Below, in pieces: positions 49,492-58,271 of a DNA stretch of 64,000 bases; within the stretch, counting starts at the first letter, position 1, and every line of letters begins with the position of its first letter. The position numbers were made by a program, and so were the translations under genes. The notes under the pieces are model-generated. The model saw nothing but the letters and a program-made list of their open reading frames with translations, was not told the DNA's origin and did not search any database. This DNA is from Caenispirillum bisanense (lineage in GTDB: Bacteria > Pseudomonadota > Alphaproteobacteria > Rhodospirillales > Rhodospirillaceae): assembly GCF_039523075.1 (NCBI RefSeq), contig NZ_BAAAEP010000018.1, forward strand, positions 15,304-79,303. Direction: 5' to 3'.

Positions 49492-50585
49492 GCGGGGCCG
49501 GCGCCGACATCGCGCGCGTGCTGCGCGACCGCATCCGGGCCGCCGGCTCCATCCCGTTCGAGGAGTTCATGGCCGAGGCCGCCGCCGCCTACTACGGCCG
49601 CGGCGACGTGTTCGGCCGCGACGGCGATTTCACCACCGCGCCGGAAATCAGCCAGATGTTCGGCGAAATCCTTGGCCTGTGGTGCGCCGTGGCGTGGCAG
49701 CTGATGAACGCGCCCGACAAGGTGGCCCTGGTGGAGCTGGGGCCGGGCCGTGGCACCCTCATGTGCGACATGCTGCGCGCCAGCAGCCTGCTGCCGCCGT
49801 TCCGTCAGGCGGTGAGCGTGCATCTGGTGGAGCGCAGCCGGCCGCTGCGGGAGATCCAGGCCCGCGCCCTGGCCGGCAGCGGCGTGACGCCGCAGTGGCA
49901 TGACGACCTGACCACCCTGCCGACCGACCGGCCGCTGGTGGTGGTCGCCAACGAGTTCTTCGATGCCCTGCCGGTGCGCCAGCTGCAGCGCGCCCTCAGC
50001 GGCTGGCATGAGCGCCATGTCGCCCTGAACGACGACGGCGGCTTCGCCTTCACCCTCGGCCCGGCGGTGCCGGAGACGGCGGTGCCGGCGGCCATCGGCC
50101 CGTGCCGGCCGGGCACCATCGTCGAGGTGGCCGCCGCCTGCACCACCGTGATGGGCGAACTGGCGGCGCGACTCGCAACCCAGGGCGGGGCGGCGCTGGT
50201 GGTCGATTACGGCTATGCCCGCACCGCCGCCGGCGACAGCGTGCAGGCCCTGAAGCGTCATGCCTTCCACCCGGTGCTGAGCGATCCCGGCGAGGCCGAC
50301 ATCACCGCCCATGTGGACTTCCAGGCCCTGTCGGAAGCCGCGGCGGCGGCCGGGGCGCGGGTGCTGGGGCCGGTGGGGCAGGGGGCGTTCCTGGAGGCCC
50401 TCGGCATCGCCCAAAGGGCTGAAGTGCTGGCTGCCAACGCTGCGCCGCAACATGCAGAGGATGTGCGAAAGGCCTTACATCGCTTGATTGATCCGGCGGA
50501 AATGGGCACCTTGTTCAAGGTCTTGGCGCTGGTTCATCCGGCGCTTCCCACCCTTCCGGGTTTTGAGGGATCCGCCTCCGCATGA
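49488..50585 (+). CDS. SAM-dependent methyltransferase, MidA/NDUFAF7 family
   Basis: A 365-residue methyltransferase of the MidA/NDUFAF7 family, whose eukaryotic member methylates an arginine of complex I. It has IPFEEFMAEA near the N terminus, FTTAPEISQMFGEILG, the SAM-binding VELGPGRGTLMCD, VVVANEFFDALPVRQ, and VVDYGYA. The ATG overlaps lgt by 4 bp and the stop overlaps pgeF by 4 bp. The bacterial substrate is not known. Confidence 0.9.
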   Translation: MSGAGADIARVLRDRIRAAGSIPFEEFMAEAAAAYYGRGDVFGRDGDFTTAPEISQMFGEILGLWCAVAWQLMNAPDKVALVELGPGRGTLMCDMLRASSLLPPFRQAVSVHLVERSRPLREIQARALAGSGVTPQWHDDLTTLPTDRPLVVVANEFFDALPVRQLQRALSGWHERHVALNDDGGFAFTLGPAVPETAVPAAIGPCRPGTIVEVAAACTTVMGELAARLATQGGAALVVDYGYARTAAGDSVQALKRHAFHPVLSDPGEADITAHVDFQALSEAAAAAGARVLGPVGQGAFLEALGIAQRAEVLAANAAPQHAEDVRKALHRLIDPAEMGTLFKVLALVHPALPTLPGFEGSASA

Positions 50586-51349
50586 TTACCGTCTCCGCGC
50601 TGAATGCCCTGTCCACCGTCCGCCATGCCTACTTCAGCAGGAACCATGGCGTGTCGACAGGGGCGTTCGACAGCCTGAACTGCGGGTTCGGGTCGGGGGA
50701 CGATGCGGCCAACGTGCGCAAGAACCGCGCCATGGCGCTGGAGCGCATGGAGATGCCGCCGGAAGGGCTGGTCACCGCCCGCCAGGAACACGGCACCACC
50801 GTGCTGGTGGTCGACAAGCCGTGGGACAACGAAAACCCGCCCGCCGCCGACGGTCTGGTGACCACCGTGCCGCGTCTGGTGGTGGGCGTGCTGACCGCCG
50901 ACTGCGCGCCGGTGCTGATGGCCGACGGCACCGCCGGCGTCGTCGCCGCCGTCCATGCCGGCTGGCGCGGCGCCCTGGGCGGGGTGCTGGACCGCGCCGT
51001 GCAGGTGATGATCGAGCAGGGTGCCTCGCTCGACCGCATCATCGCCGGCATCGGCCCGTGCATCGGCCAGCGGTCCTACGAGGTGGGGCCGGAGTTCCCG
51101 GGGCCGTTCATCGCCGACGACCCCAACAACGAGCACTACTTCAGCCCGACCGCGCGCGAGGGGCATTTCCGCTTCGACCTGCCGGGGTATGTGGCGCGCC
51201 GGCTGGCGCTCATCGGCATCACCATGGTCATGCCGACGCCCTGCGACACCTTCCGCGAGGAAGGCCGCTTCTTCAGCTATCGCCGCAACACCCTGCGCGG
51301 CATCAAGGACTACGGCCGCCAGCTGTCCGCCATCGCCATCGAGCGGTGA
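50582..51349 (+). CDS. pgeF: Peptidoglycan editing factor PgeF (laccase-domain protein)
   Basis: A 255-residue YfiH/PgeF protein that in E. coli hydrolyses aberrant L-Ser-containing UDP-MurNAc peptides; related proteins are purine nucleosidases. Metal-site motifs are RQEHGTTV, the TADCAPVL motif with Cys, the H-A-G-W-R-G segment, and IGPCIGQRSYEVG. A C-terminal FFSYRRN closes the family pattern. It overlaps the MidA-like gene (ATGA). Confidence 0.94.
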   Translation: MITVSALNALSTVRHAYFSRNHGVSTGAFDSLNCGFGSGDDAANVRKNRAMALERMEMPPEGLVTARQEHGTTVLVVDKPWDNENPPAADGLVTTVPRLVVGVLTADCAPVLMADGTAGVVAAVHAGWRGALGGVLDRAVQVMIEQGASLDRIIAGIGPCIGQRSYEVGPEFPGPFIADDPNNEHYFSPTAREGHFRFDLPGYVARRLALIGITMVMPTPCDTFREEGRFFSYRRNTLRGIKDYGRQLSAIAIER

Positions 51350-51386
51350 TCCCCCGCCACCCGTTACTGCCGCCGCCGCGCCCGCC

Positions 51387-52367
51387 ATGCTCCGCCGTCG
51401 CCGTCATCCCGCCCTTGCGCTGACCGTGCCGGTCGCGGCGCTGATCGCCCTTGGCCTTGCCGGCTGCGGCGAGCCGCACCGCCCCTTCGGCCGCGACGGC
51501 GAGCCGGGGGCCACCCTGCTGGTGCGGCCGCTGACCGGCGTCACCGTCGCCGTGCTGCCGGTGGAAGGCATGCCGCGCCCGCTGGCCGCTGAGGTGGCCG
51601 ACGTGCTGGCTGACGGCTTCGCCGCCCGCGAAGTGCCAGCCCGCGTCGCCATGACCGGCGCCCTGGCCGGCGAACCGCGGCTGTTCGGGCAGGTGATGAA
51701 CCTGGTGCCCGATGCCGACAGCGACACCCTGCTGGTCGACATCACCCTGGAACTGCGCGAGCCGGGCGGCCGGCCGCTGATGATCCAGACCCTGCGCGAC
51801 CGCATCCCCGGTGCCCTGTGGTCCACCGCCGCGGCGGATGCCGACCAGCTGCGGCTGGCGGCGGAGCGGCTGGCCGCGCCCGCCGTCGCCGGCTTCGCCA
51901 GCGCCGAACAGGCGCTGGTGCCGGTGCCGAGCGGCGAGCACGAGGGCCTGTCGCAGAAGGCCCGCCCGCAGGCGCAGAGCGCCGCCCTGGCCGCCCTGCC
52001 GGCGGTGGCCCTGGGGGACATGACCGGGGCGCCGGGCGGGGCCGGCAATCAGGTGCTGTCGGCGGCCATGCGGTCGGTGCTGCGCGAGGTGGGGGTGCCG
52101 CTGGCGCTGTCGGAGGCTCCGCAGGCGCAGGTGACGGCCGAGGTGGCCCTGGCGCCGGTGCCCGGCAATGCGCAGGAGCGCATCCGCGTCGTCTGGCGGG
52201 TGCTCGACGCCGCCGGGGACGAGGTCGGCACGGTGGCGCAGGAAAACCTGCTGCCGCGCGGCTATGCCGAACAGAACTGGCCGGACCTCGCCTTCCTCAT
52301 CGCCGGGGCCGCCGTGGACGGCGTCGTGCCGCTGCTGCAGCAGATGGCGGCGCGCGCGGCGCCGTGA
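51387..52367 (+). CDS. Hypothetical lipoprotein
   Basis: A 326-residue predicted lipoprotein: basic N terminus, hydrophobic helix, and lipobox LGLAGCG with the Cys at about residue 27. The body is Ala/Leu-rich with alternating strands and helices, including VAVLPVEGMPRPLAAEVADVLADGFAAREV, reminiscent of penicillin-binding-protein-activator-like or LpoB/DUF-type lipoproteins (split here by ~55-85). No catalytic motif was found. It lies 37 bp after pgeF on the same strand and may be co-transcribed. Confidence 0.78.
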   Translation: MLRRRRHPALALTVPVAALIALGLAGCGEPHRPFGRDGEPGATLLVRPLTGVTVAVLPVEGMPRPLAAEVADVLADGFAAREVPARVAMTGALAGEPRLFGQVMNLVPDADSDTLLVDITLELREPGGRPLMIQTLRDRIPGALWSTAAADADQLRLAAERLAAPAVAGFASAEQALVPVPSGEHEGLSQKARPQAQSAALAALPAVALGDMTGAPGGAGNQVLSAAMRSVLREVGVPLALSEAPQAQVTAEVALAPVPGNAQERIRVVWRVLDAAGDEVGTVAQENLLPRGYAEQNWPDLAFLIAGAAVDGVVPLLQQMAARAAP

Positions 52368-52377
52368 GGCGGCAGGC

Positions 52378-53160
52378 CTAGGCCGCCACCGCCACCAGGA
52401 ACAGGCGGCGGAAGGGGAAGGGCGTGCGGCCGTCGGCATCGGCAGGATAGGCCGCGCGCAGGGCGGCGCCATAGGCGGCGGCAAGATCCTTCGCCTCCGC
52501 CGGGTCCAGGCGGTCCAGCAGCGGCCGCAGGATGGTGCTGCCGGTCCAGGTCAGCACCGGGTCGGGGCCGTCCAGCAGGTGCAGGTATTCCGTGGTCCAG
52601 ATGTCGAGGTCGGCGGCCAGCGGCGCCAGCAGGCGGCGGTACTCGGCCGGGCGCGCCACCGGCGCCTCGCGCAGCAGCGGCACCAGCCGGTCGGCCCAGC
52701 GGGCATCGCGGGCGAGGGCGAACAGCGCCTGGTGGCTGGGGGCGGCGAAGTTGTCCGGCATCTGCACCGCCAGCACGCCGCCGGGGCGCAGGGCCGCCAT
52801 CAGCCGCGGCAGCAGGGTGGCATGATCGTCCAGCCAGTGCAGGGCGGCGTTGGAGAACACGACGTCGGCCGAGGCCGGCGGCGGGCTCCAGCTCGACAGG
52901 TCGGCCTGCCGCCACGTCAGCCGGTCGCCGGGCGGACTTTCTGCCGCCGCCTGCGCCAGCATGGCGGGCGAGGAGTCGATGCCGACGATGCGGGCCTGCG
53001 GCCAGCGCGCCGCCAGCAGGCGGGTGGCGGTGCCGGTGCCGCAGCCGAGATCGCAGACATCGGCCGGCGCCGCCGCATCGATGCGGTTCAGCAGATCAAG
53101 GGCCGGGCGCAGGCGCGGCCCGGCGTGGGCAAGGTAGAGGGCGGGGTTCCAGTCGGTCAT
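52378..53160 (-). CDS. tam: Trans-aconitate 2-methyltransferase
   Basis: SAM-dependent methyltransferase that detoxifies trans-aconitate. The 260-residue product has the SAM motif VCDLGCGTGTATRLLA, the GIDSSPAML segment, VVFSNAALHWLDD, GGVLAVQMPDNF and a late TTEYLHLL. The combination of NAALHWL and Q-M-P-D-N-F is diagnostic for Tam among related enzymes. It is convergent with the lipoprotein gene 10 bp away. Confidence 0.92.
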   Translation of the reverse strand: MTDWNPALYLAHAGPRLRPALDLLNRIDAAAPADVCDLGCGTGTATRLLAARWPQARIVGIDSSPAMLAQAAAESPPGDRLTWRQADLSSWSPPPASADVVFSNAALHWLDDHATLLPRLMAALRPGGVLAVQMPDNFAAPSHQALFALARDARWADRLVPLLREAPVARPAEYRRLLAPLAADLDIWTTEYLHLLDGPDPVLTWTGSTILRPLLDRLDPAEAKDLAAAYGAALRAAYPADADGRTPFPFRRLFLVAVAA

Positions 53161-53196
53161 GCCGTCGTCCTCCCGCGCTCTGCGCCGACCGGATGG

Positions 53197-53373
53197 TCAG
53201 TCCTTGTAGCCGCCGTTGGTGATCAGGCGCCAGATGAAGAACACCGCGAACCCGAACATGATCAGGCCCATGATGTAGAACTCGGGCTCCACCGCGCGCG
53301 AGGTGAGCAGCAGGCCGAGCAGGCCCATGATGGACATCAGCACGCCGACGATCCAGCTGGAAATGGTGTTCAC
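53197..53373 (-). CDS. Small two-helix membrane protein (58 aa)
   Basis: Not recognised. GTG 53373 is preferred, with CAGGA close upstream; an ATG at 53409 is a longer alternative. The product has two hydrophobic helices (around SSWIVGVLMSIMGLLGLLL and FYIMGLIMFGFAVFFIWRL) joined by a short polar turn, and ends T-N-G-G-Y-K-D. This is typical of small uncharacterised inner-membrane proteins of alphaproteobacteria. It lies divergent from the TetR gene. Confidence 0.68.
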   Translation of the reverse strand: MNTISSWIVGVLMSIMGLLGLLLTSRAVEPEFYIMGLIMFGFAVFFIWRLITNGGYKD

Positions 53374-53520
53374 GATTCCTGACTCCCGCTTGCACAAAGG
53401 GCTGCCCATGGACGGTGCCCCCTCTTAGCGCAAAATGCCCTGCTGATGAAGGGGGCTGTTGCCGCCGTCGACCGCCTGCCGTCTCTTGCCGCCGCCGCCG
53501 GCCCGTGCTACCTGTCACCA

Positions 53521-53530
53521 AACGATCGTT
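53521..53530 (+). promoter_or_regulatory. Candidate TetR operator
   Basis: The perfect palindrome AACGATCGTT extends with CC/GG flanks and one mismatch to 16 bp. It lies 14 bp upstream of the TetR ATG. The related CCAATCGTTTG (54138-54148), in inverted orientation CAAACGATTGG, lies before the HPP gene. Confidence 0.55.
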
Positions 53531-53544
53531 CGGGAGAACAGGTC

Positions 53545-54087
53545 ATGCGGCTGACGCGCGAGGACGTGGTCGGGCGGGCGGTGGAGGTGTTCCGCCGCCG
53601 CGGCTTTCACGGCACCTCCATGGCCGATCTGGCCGCCGCCTGCGGCATTCTCAAGGGCAGCCTGTACCATCATTTTCCCAGCAAGGATGACCTCGCCCTG
53701 GCGGTGCTGGAGGACATCCACGCCCATTTCCGCGCCGCCATCTTCCCCCTGGCCCACGGCCCGCTGCCGCCGACCGACCGCATGGCGGCGCTGACCCGGG
53801 CGGTGGCCGCCTATTTTGCTGGCCGCGACGGGTCATGCCTGATGGGCGCCTTCGCGCTGGAGATCGGCGCCGGCGACGAGCGCTTCGCCGTCCGCATCCG
53901 CGCCTATTTCGACGACTGGGCCGCCGCCGTCGCGGCGCCGCTGGAACCTCGCCACGGCGTGGTGGAGGCGCAACGCCTCGGCCGCGACTTCGTCGCCCGC
54001 ACCCAGGGCGCCCTCATGCTGCTGAAACTGGCCGGCGACGACGAACCGCTGGCCCGCTGCCACGCCGCCATGATCGCCGCCACCTGA
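53545..54087 (+). CDS. TetR-family transcriptional regulator
   Basis: A 180-residue regulator with an N-terminal TetR helix-turn-helix (~5-50): VEVFRRRGFHGTSMADLAAACGILKGSLYHHFPSKDDL is the canonical pattern (key residues G20, T24, G37, Y41, F44). The C-terminal helical domain, with DGSCLMGAFALEIG and TQGALML, is of the AcrR-like branch, and its ligand is unknown. ATG 53545 follows GGAGAACAGG. The adjacent operator-like palindrome suggests autoregulation and control of the HPP gene 89 bp downstream. Confidence 0.88.
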   Translation: MRLTREDVVGRAVEVFRRRGFHGTSMADLAAACGILKGSLYHHFPSKDDLALAVLEDIHAHFRAAIFPLAHGPLPPTDRMAALTRAVAAYFAGRDGSCLMGAFALEIGAGDERFAVRIRAYFDDWAAAVAAPLEPRHGVVEAQRLGRDFVARTQGALMLLKLAGDDEPLARCHAAMIAAT

Positions 54088-54175
54088 AGCCGGCGCCGGA
54101 TCGGCCGGTAGCCAGGCGTTCGCGAGTTCGAAATCAACCAATCGTTTGTTTGTTTATTCACGAAGGAGACCCCGC

Positions 54176-54685
54176 ATGATCCTGCCCTTCCTCGCCAAGA
54201 TGCGCGGCGCCGGCCGCCCGCCTGCCGGTCTCGGGCTGCGCCAGGCCGTGGCGGCCGGGGTCGGCGGCGGTCTTGCCCTGGCGGCGGCGGCGCTGCTGTC
54301 GGTGTGGGCGGAGGCGCCGCTGCTCATCGCCCCCTTCGGCGCCAGCTGCGTGCTGCTGTTCGCCCTGCCCGACAGCCCGCTGGCGCAGCCGCGCAACGTC
54401 ATCGGCGGCCATGTCACGGCGGCGCTGGTGGGGGTGCTGGCGCTGGCCGCCTTCGGCACCGGCTGGTGGGTGGCGCCGGTGGCCGCCGGAGCCGCCATCG
54501 CCGCCATGGTCGCCCTGCGGGTGGTGCATCCGCCGGCCGGTGCCAATCCGCTGGTGGTGATTGCCGGTGGCCACGGCCTCGGCTTTGTCGCCAGCCCGGT
54601 GCTGGCCGGCGCCGTGGTGCTGGTGGTGGTGGCCCTGGTGGTCAACAACCTGCCGCGCCATCGCCGCTACCCGGCCTATTGGTAG
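54176..54685 (+). CDS. HPP-family membrane protein
   Basis: A 169-residue inner-membrane protein with four hydrophobic segments and the family motif HPPAGANPL after the third helix (around residue 120), plus an IAPFGASCVLLFALP and a QPRNVIGGH segment. Plant and cyanobacterial HPP proteins include plastid nitrite transporters, but bacterial functions are largely unknown. It follows a TetR gene and carries a related operator site in its leader. Confidence 0.86.
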   Translation: MILPFLAKMRGAGRPPAGLGLRQAVAAGVGGGLALAAAALLSVWAEAPLLIAPFGASCVLLFALPDSPLAQPRNVIGGHVTAALVGVLALAAFGTGWWVAPVAAGAAIAAMVALRVVHPPAGANPLVVIAGGHGLGFVASPVLAGAVVLVVVALVVNNLPRHRRYPAYW

Positions 54686-54776
54686 GGAGGCGACAAGCCC
54701 ACAAATTCCTGGCCGTTGCCCCTGGCGGCCGGAGTCGCGATAATCGCGCCGGTCCTCAAGACGCTGGGAGTGTTTC

Positions 54777-57416
54777 ATGTCGGGCAAGCCGGTCGCGCCC
54801 CATCCGCTGGTCGCCGTTCCGTCGGCCGCCAAGCCGCAGGCGGCGCTGCGCCCGGCGGTGCCGCTGCCGCTCGGGCTGGTCGCCCCCGGCGGTGCCCGTC
54901 CCGGCCAGCCGGCCCCCACTGCCGACGAGTTGCTCGGCCGCGCCGTCGAGCAGTGGCAGCGCGGCGCCCGCGCCGAGGCGGAAAGCACCGCCGCCAAGGC
55001 GCTCGGCATCAAGGGCCGCGCCAAGCCGGCGGATCGCGCCCGCATCCTGACCACTCTGGCGGAACGGCTGTACTTTGCCGACGATTTCGTCGAGGCGGCG
55101 GAGGCTGCCGGGCTGGCCCTGAAGCTCGACAAGGGCGCCACCCACACCCGCCTGATCCGCGCCGCCGCCCTGCGCGGCTGGGGCCCGCTGGAGGAGGCGG
55201 AGCGCGAGGCGCGGGCGGCGGTGAAGGCCGCCCCGACGGCGCTGGAGGCCACCGACGGGCTGGTCGCCGTGCTGCTCGACCAGGGCCGGCCGGAGGACGC
55301 GGAAGCCGCCGTGCGCGCCCTGCTGGCCCGCGCGCCCAGGGCGTCCGGCGCCCACGCCCTGCTCGCCCGCCTGCTGCGCCGGCGCGGCCGCTATGACGAG
55401 GCCGCCGCCGCTCTGCAGGCCGCACTCGCTTGCCCCGATGCCCAGCGGGCGCGGCTGGAGTGGGTGCTCGGCACCGTGCTGCACGATGCCGGCCGCCACG
55501 ACGAGGCCGCCGCCGCCTACCGCCGCTCCATCGCCCTGGCGCCGAAGATCGGCGACGGCTGGGCGGCGCTGGTCAACACCCTGCAGGCCGCCGGCCGCCA
55601 CGACGAGGCGGCGGAGACGGTGCGCCAGGCCCGCGCCGCGGTGCCGGGCTACGAGAAGCGCTTCCTCGACCTGCTGTGGCCGAGCGAGCCGGTGGCCATT
55701 CCCGATGCGCCGGTCGACGGCCGCCGGGTGATCCTGGTCAACGGCTTCGGCCATTACCCGTCCATCCCGCTCGGCATCCCGCTCATCAAGGGCTACGTCA
55801 CCGAGAAGGGCGAGGGCTACCGGGTCACCTGCATGGACGTCAACGCCGGCCGCTTCGACTCGCTGTACAAGGCGTTGCGCGACGGCGTGCTGCACCCGTC
55901 GTTCACCGACCGCGAGGATTTCGTCGCCGCCGCCACCCTGTTCCGCGACGGCGGGCCGGAGTTCCATCAGCCGGAGGCCTATGACCGCCACCTGGAGCGG
56001 TTCATCAAGTTCTTCTCGCTGTTCCTCGACAACGGCCTCGGCCACACCCGCCGCGCCGATGGCGGCGGGGCGCCGCTGCCGTGGTGGGTGATCCGCGATG
56101 CCGAGCGCATCGTGGCGGAACGGCCGGGGGTGGTCGGCATCTCGGTCACCTACACCGACCAGATTCCCTATTCCGTGCTGCTGGCCCGCGCCATCCGCCG
56201 CATCGACCCGACCGTGCGCATCGTTTTCGGCGGCGGCTTCTTCAAGGCCATCGACATGGAGGGCTTCCTGGCCGAAGCCTTCGTCGACTACGTGGTGCTG
56301 AACGCCGGCGAGGCCGCCTTCCTGGCGCTGCTGGAGGCGCTGAACGCCGGCACCGCCGACCTGCCGGCCATCCCCGGCCTCGCCTTCCGCGACCCCGCCG
56401 ACGGCCGGTTCCACATCAGCAAGGACGGCTTCCCGGTCGACTACAACACCCAGCCCTTCGCCGACTTCCGCGACTTCGACCCCAAGGCCTACTTCGTGCC
56501 CGATCCGGTTTATCCGGTGCTGTCGTCGCGCGGCTGCTACTGGCGGCGCTGCACCTTCTGCAACCACTTCGCGTCCTACGCCGGCACCTACAAGACGCAG
56601 GCCATCGACCGCGTGGTGGCGGAGATGAAGCACCTGCAGGAAACCCTGGGCGCCAAGCTGTTCACCTTCGTCGACGAGATGATCTCGGCCAAGCGGTTCT
56701 GGAAGATCAGCACCGAGATCCTGGCCCAGGGGCTCGACGTCCATTACTACGCCCTGGCCAAGCCGACCCGCGACTTCACCCCCGACATCCTGGAGAAGAT
56801 GCACGAAGCCGGCTGCCGCGCCGTCTACTGGGGCCTCGAAAGCGGCTCGGAACGGGTTCTGGCGCTGATGGACAAGGGCAACGACGCCGAAGGCTCGGAA
56901 ATCGTGCTGCGGCGGTCGTCGGAGGCGGGCATCCGCAACCACTGCTTCATGATCATCGGCTTCCCCACCGAAACCCGCGACGACCTGCGCGACACGCTCG
57001 CCTTCATGCACCGCAACAGCGCTTACGTCGACCAGATCCTGGCCGGCCATTTCGTGCTGGAGCCGGGCACGCCGATCCATGACCGGCCGCAGGAATTCGG
57101 CATGCGCAAGGTCTATTACCGGCGGTCGCTGTGCGGCGGCTTCCTGGTCGGGTTCGAGCCGGACGGCTGGATCGACCAGCCGACGGCGGCACGCTACGCC
57201 GAGATCCTGCGCGATCATTTCTTCGACCTGTTCAGCCCGCGCGGCCGCTACTTCGGCACCCCGCGCGAACACATCGTCGCCGTGTATGCCGAGGAACCCA
57301 AGGGCGCCCCGCGCCCCGGCAAGCGCCTGCCGAGCGTGGCGGAGCTGGAGCGCATGCTGGACGATCCGCGCCAGGTGCCGCAGGTGAAGACCTTCGATCT
57401 CCAGCCCGTGTGGTGA
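54777..57416 (+). CDS. TPR-B12-binding-radical SAM protein
   Basis: An 879-residue protein in three parts. Residues ~90-310 are TPR-like repeats with a recurring G-R-x-D-E-A-A-A/E pattern. Residues ~320-500 look like a cobalamin-binding fold (VILVNGFGHYPSIPLGIPLIKGYVTEKG and VVGISVTYTDQIPYSVLLARAIRRI). Residues ~575-790 are the radical SAM domain with Cys587, Cys592 and Cys595 (CX4CX2C) in RGCYWRRCTFCNH, then EMISAKRFWKI, ESGSERVLALMDKG and IGFPTETRDDL. It probably methylates or rearranges a substrate recruited by the repeats. No RiPP precursor was found beside it; the substrate is unknown. Confidence 0.87.
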   Translation: MSGKPVAPHPLVAVPSAAKPQAALRPAVPLPLGLVAPGGARPGQPAPTADELLGRAVEQWQRGARAEAESTAAKALGIKGRAKPADRARILTTLAERLYFADDFVEAAEAAGLALKLDKGATHTRLIRAAALRGWGPLEEAEREARAAVKAAPTALEATDGLVAVLLDQGRPEDAEAAVRALLARAPRASGAHALLARLLRRRGRYDEAAAALQAALACPDAQRARLEWVLGTVLHDAGRHDEAAAAYRRSIALAPKIGDGWAALVNTLQAAGRHDEAAETVRQARAAVPGYEKRFLDLLWPSEPVAIPDAPVDGRRVILVNGFGHYPSIPLGIPLIKGYVTEKGEGYRVTCMDVNAGRFDSLYKALRDGVLHPSFTDREDFVAAATLFRDGGPEFHQPEAYDRHLERFIKFFSLFLDNGLGHTRRADGGGAPLPWWVIRDAERIVAERPGVVGISVTYTDQIPYSVLLARAIRRIDPTVRIVFGGGFFKAIDMEGFLAEAFVDYVVLNAGEAAFLALLEALNAGTADLPAIPGLAFRDPADGRFHISKDGFPVDYNTQPFADFRDFDPKAYFVPDPVYPVLSSRGCYWRRCTFCNHFASYAGTYKTQAIDRVVAEMKHLQETLGAKLFTFVDEMISAKRFWKISTEILAQGLDVHYYALAKPTRDFTPDILEKMHEAGCRAVYWGLESGSERVLALMDKGNDAEGSEIVLRRSSEAGIRNHCFMIIGFPTETRDDLRDTLAFMHRNSAYVDQILAGHFVLEPGTPIHDRPQEFGMRKVYYRRSLCGGFLVGFEPDGWIDQPTAARYAEILRDHFFDLFSPRGRYFGTPREHIVAVYAEEPKGAPRPGKRLPSVAELERMLDDPRQVPQVKTFDLQPVW

Positions 57417-57491
57417 TGCCGCCGGCGGTTGTGCCGCCGCCGCGCCGCCCCCATCTCCTGCCGACATGACTTCACGACGGACAGGAGTGCC

Positions 57492-58265
57492 ATGATGGAC
57501 GTGCGGCGCATGCTGGAAGGGGTTCTCGGCTCGGGCGGGACGGCGGGCCTGGAGAAGGAGGTCCGCCGCATGCTGGGCGGTGGCGGCGGTGCCTCCCCCG
57601 GCGGCCGGCCGACCGGCGGTGGCTCCGGTTCCGGTTCCGGCTTCGGCGGCGGCATGCTCGGCGGGGCGGCGGCGGGCGGCCTGCTGTCGCTGGTGCTCGG
57701 CAGCAAGAAGGGCCGCAAGATGGGCGGCAAGGCGCTGAAGTACGGCGGCGCGGCGCTGCTCGCCGGGCTGGCCTGGAAGGCGTGGCAGGACTGGAAGGCA
57801 GGGCAGCCGGCCCAGGGCGCCCCGCTGGCCGACATGGCGGCGCCGCCGCCCGCCCACAGCGGCTTCTCCCTGGACGAGGAGCGCGACGCCGGCGGCAGCG
57901 ACTTCCGCCTTGCCCTGGTGCGCGCCATGATCGCCGCCGCCAAGTGCGACGGCCACATCGACGCCGACGAACACGCCCGCATCACCGCCGCCATCACCGA
58001 CCAGGGGCTGACGGCGGAGGAAAAGGGCTTCCTGCTCGACGCCTTCACCACCGATGCCGACCCCATGGCCATCGCCCGCCTTGCCCGCACCCAGGAGCAG
58101 GGGGCGGAGCTGTATGTCGCCTCCCGCCTCGCCATCGACCCCGACGTGCCGGCGGAACACCAGTACCTGCAGCGCCTGGGCGCCGCCCTCGGCCTGCCGG
58201 GCGGGCTGGTGGCGCAGCTGGATGCCAAGGTGGAGGCGGCGCGGGCCGAGGCGGCGGGGTTTTAG
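57492..58265 (+). CDS. DUF533/TerB-like protein
   Basis: A 257-residue protein. Residues ~1-30 form an amphipathic start with a Gly/Ser-rich linker (~30-55). A hydrophobic GGAAAGGLLSLVLG segment (~57-70) and GGAALLAGLAWKAW (~85-98) suggest membrane association. Residues ~130-250 form a TerB-like helical domain: LVRAMIAAAKCDGHIDADEHARI carries the DxD-like acidic metal-binding motif, followed by LYVASRLAIDPDVPAEHQYLQRLA. It follows the radical SAM gene by 75 bp; ACAGGAGTGCC precedes the ATG. Confidence 0.86.
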   Translation: MMDVRRMLEGVLGSGGTAGLEKEVRRMLGGGGGASPGGRPTGGGSGSGSGFGGGMLGGAAAGGLLSLVLGSKKGRKMGGKALKYGGAALLAGLAWKAWQDWKAGQPAQGAPLADMAAPPPAHSGFSLDEERDAGGSDFRLALVRAMIAAAKCDGHIDADEHARITAAITDQGLTAEEKGFLLDAFTTDADPMAIARLARTQEQGAELYVASRLAIDPDVPAEHQYLQRLGAALGLPGGLVAQLDAKVEAARAEAAGF

Positions 58266-58271
58266 GTCGCG

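Noticed and set aside
54686..54776. A RiPP precursor peptide next to the B12-radical SAM gene
   Set aside because: The 91-bp gap contains no short ORF with a ribosome site and a Cys-, Gly- or Ser-rich core.
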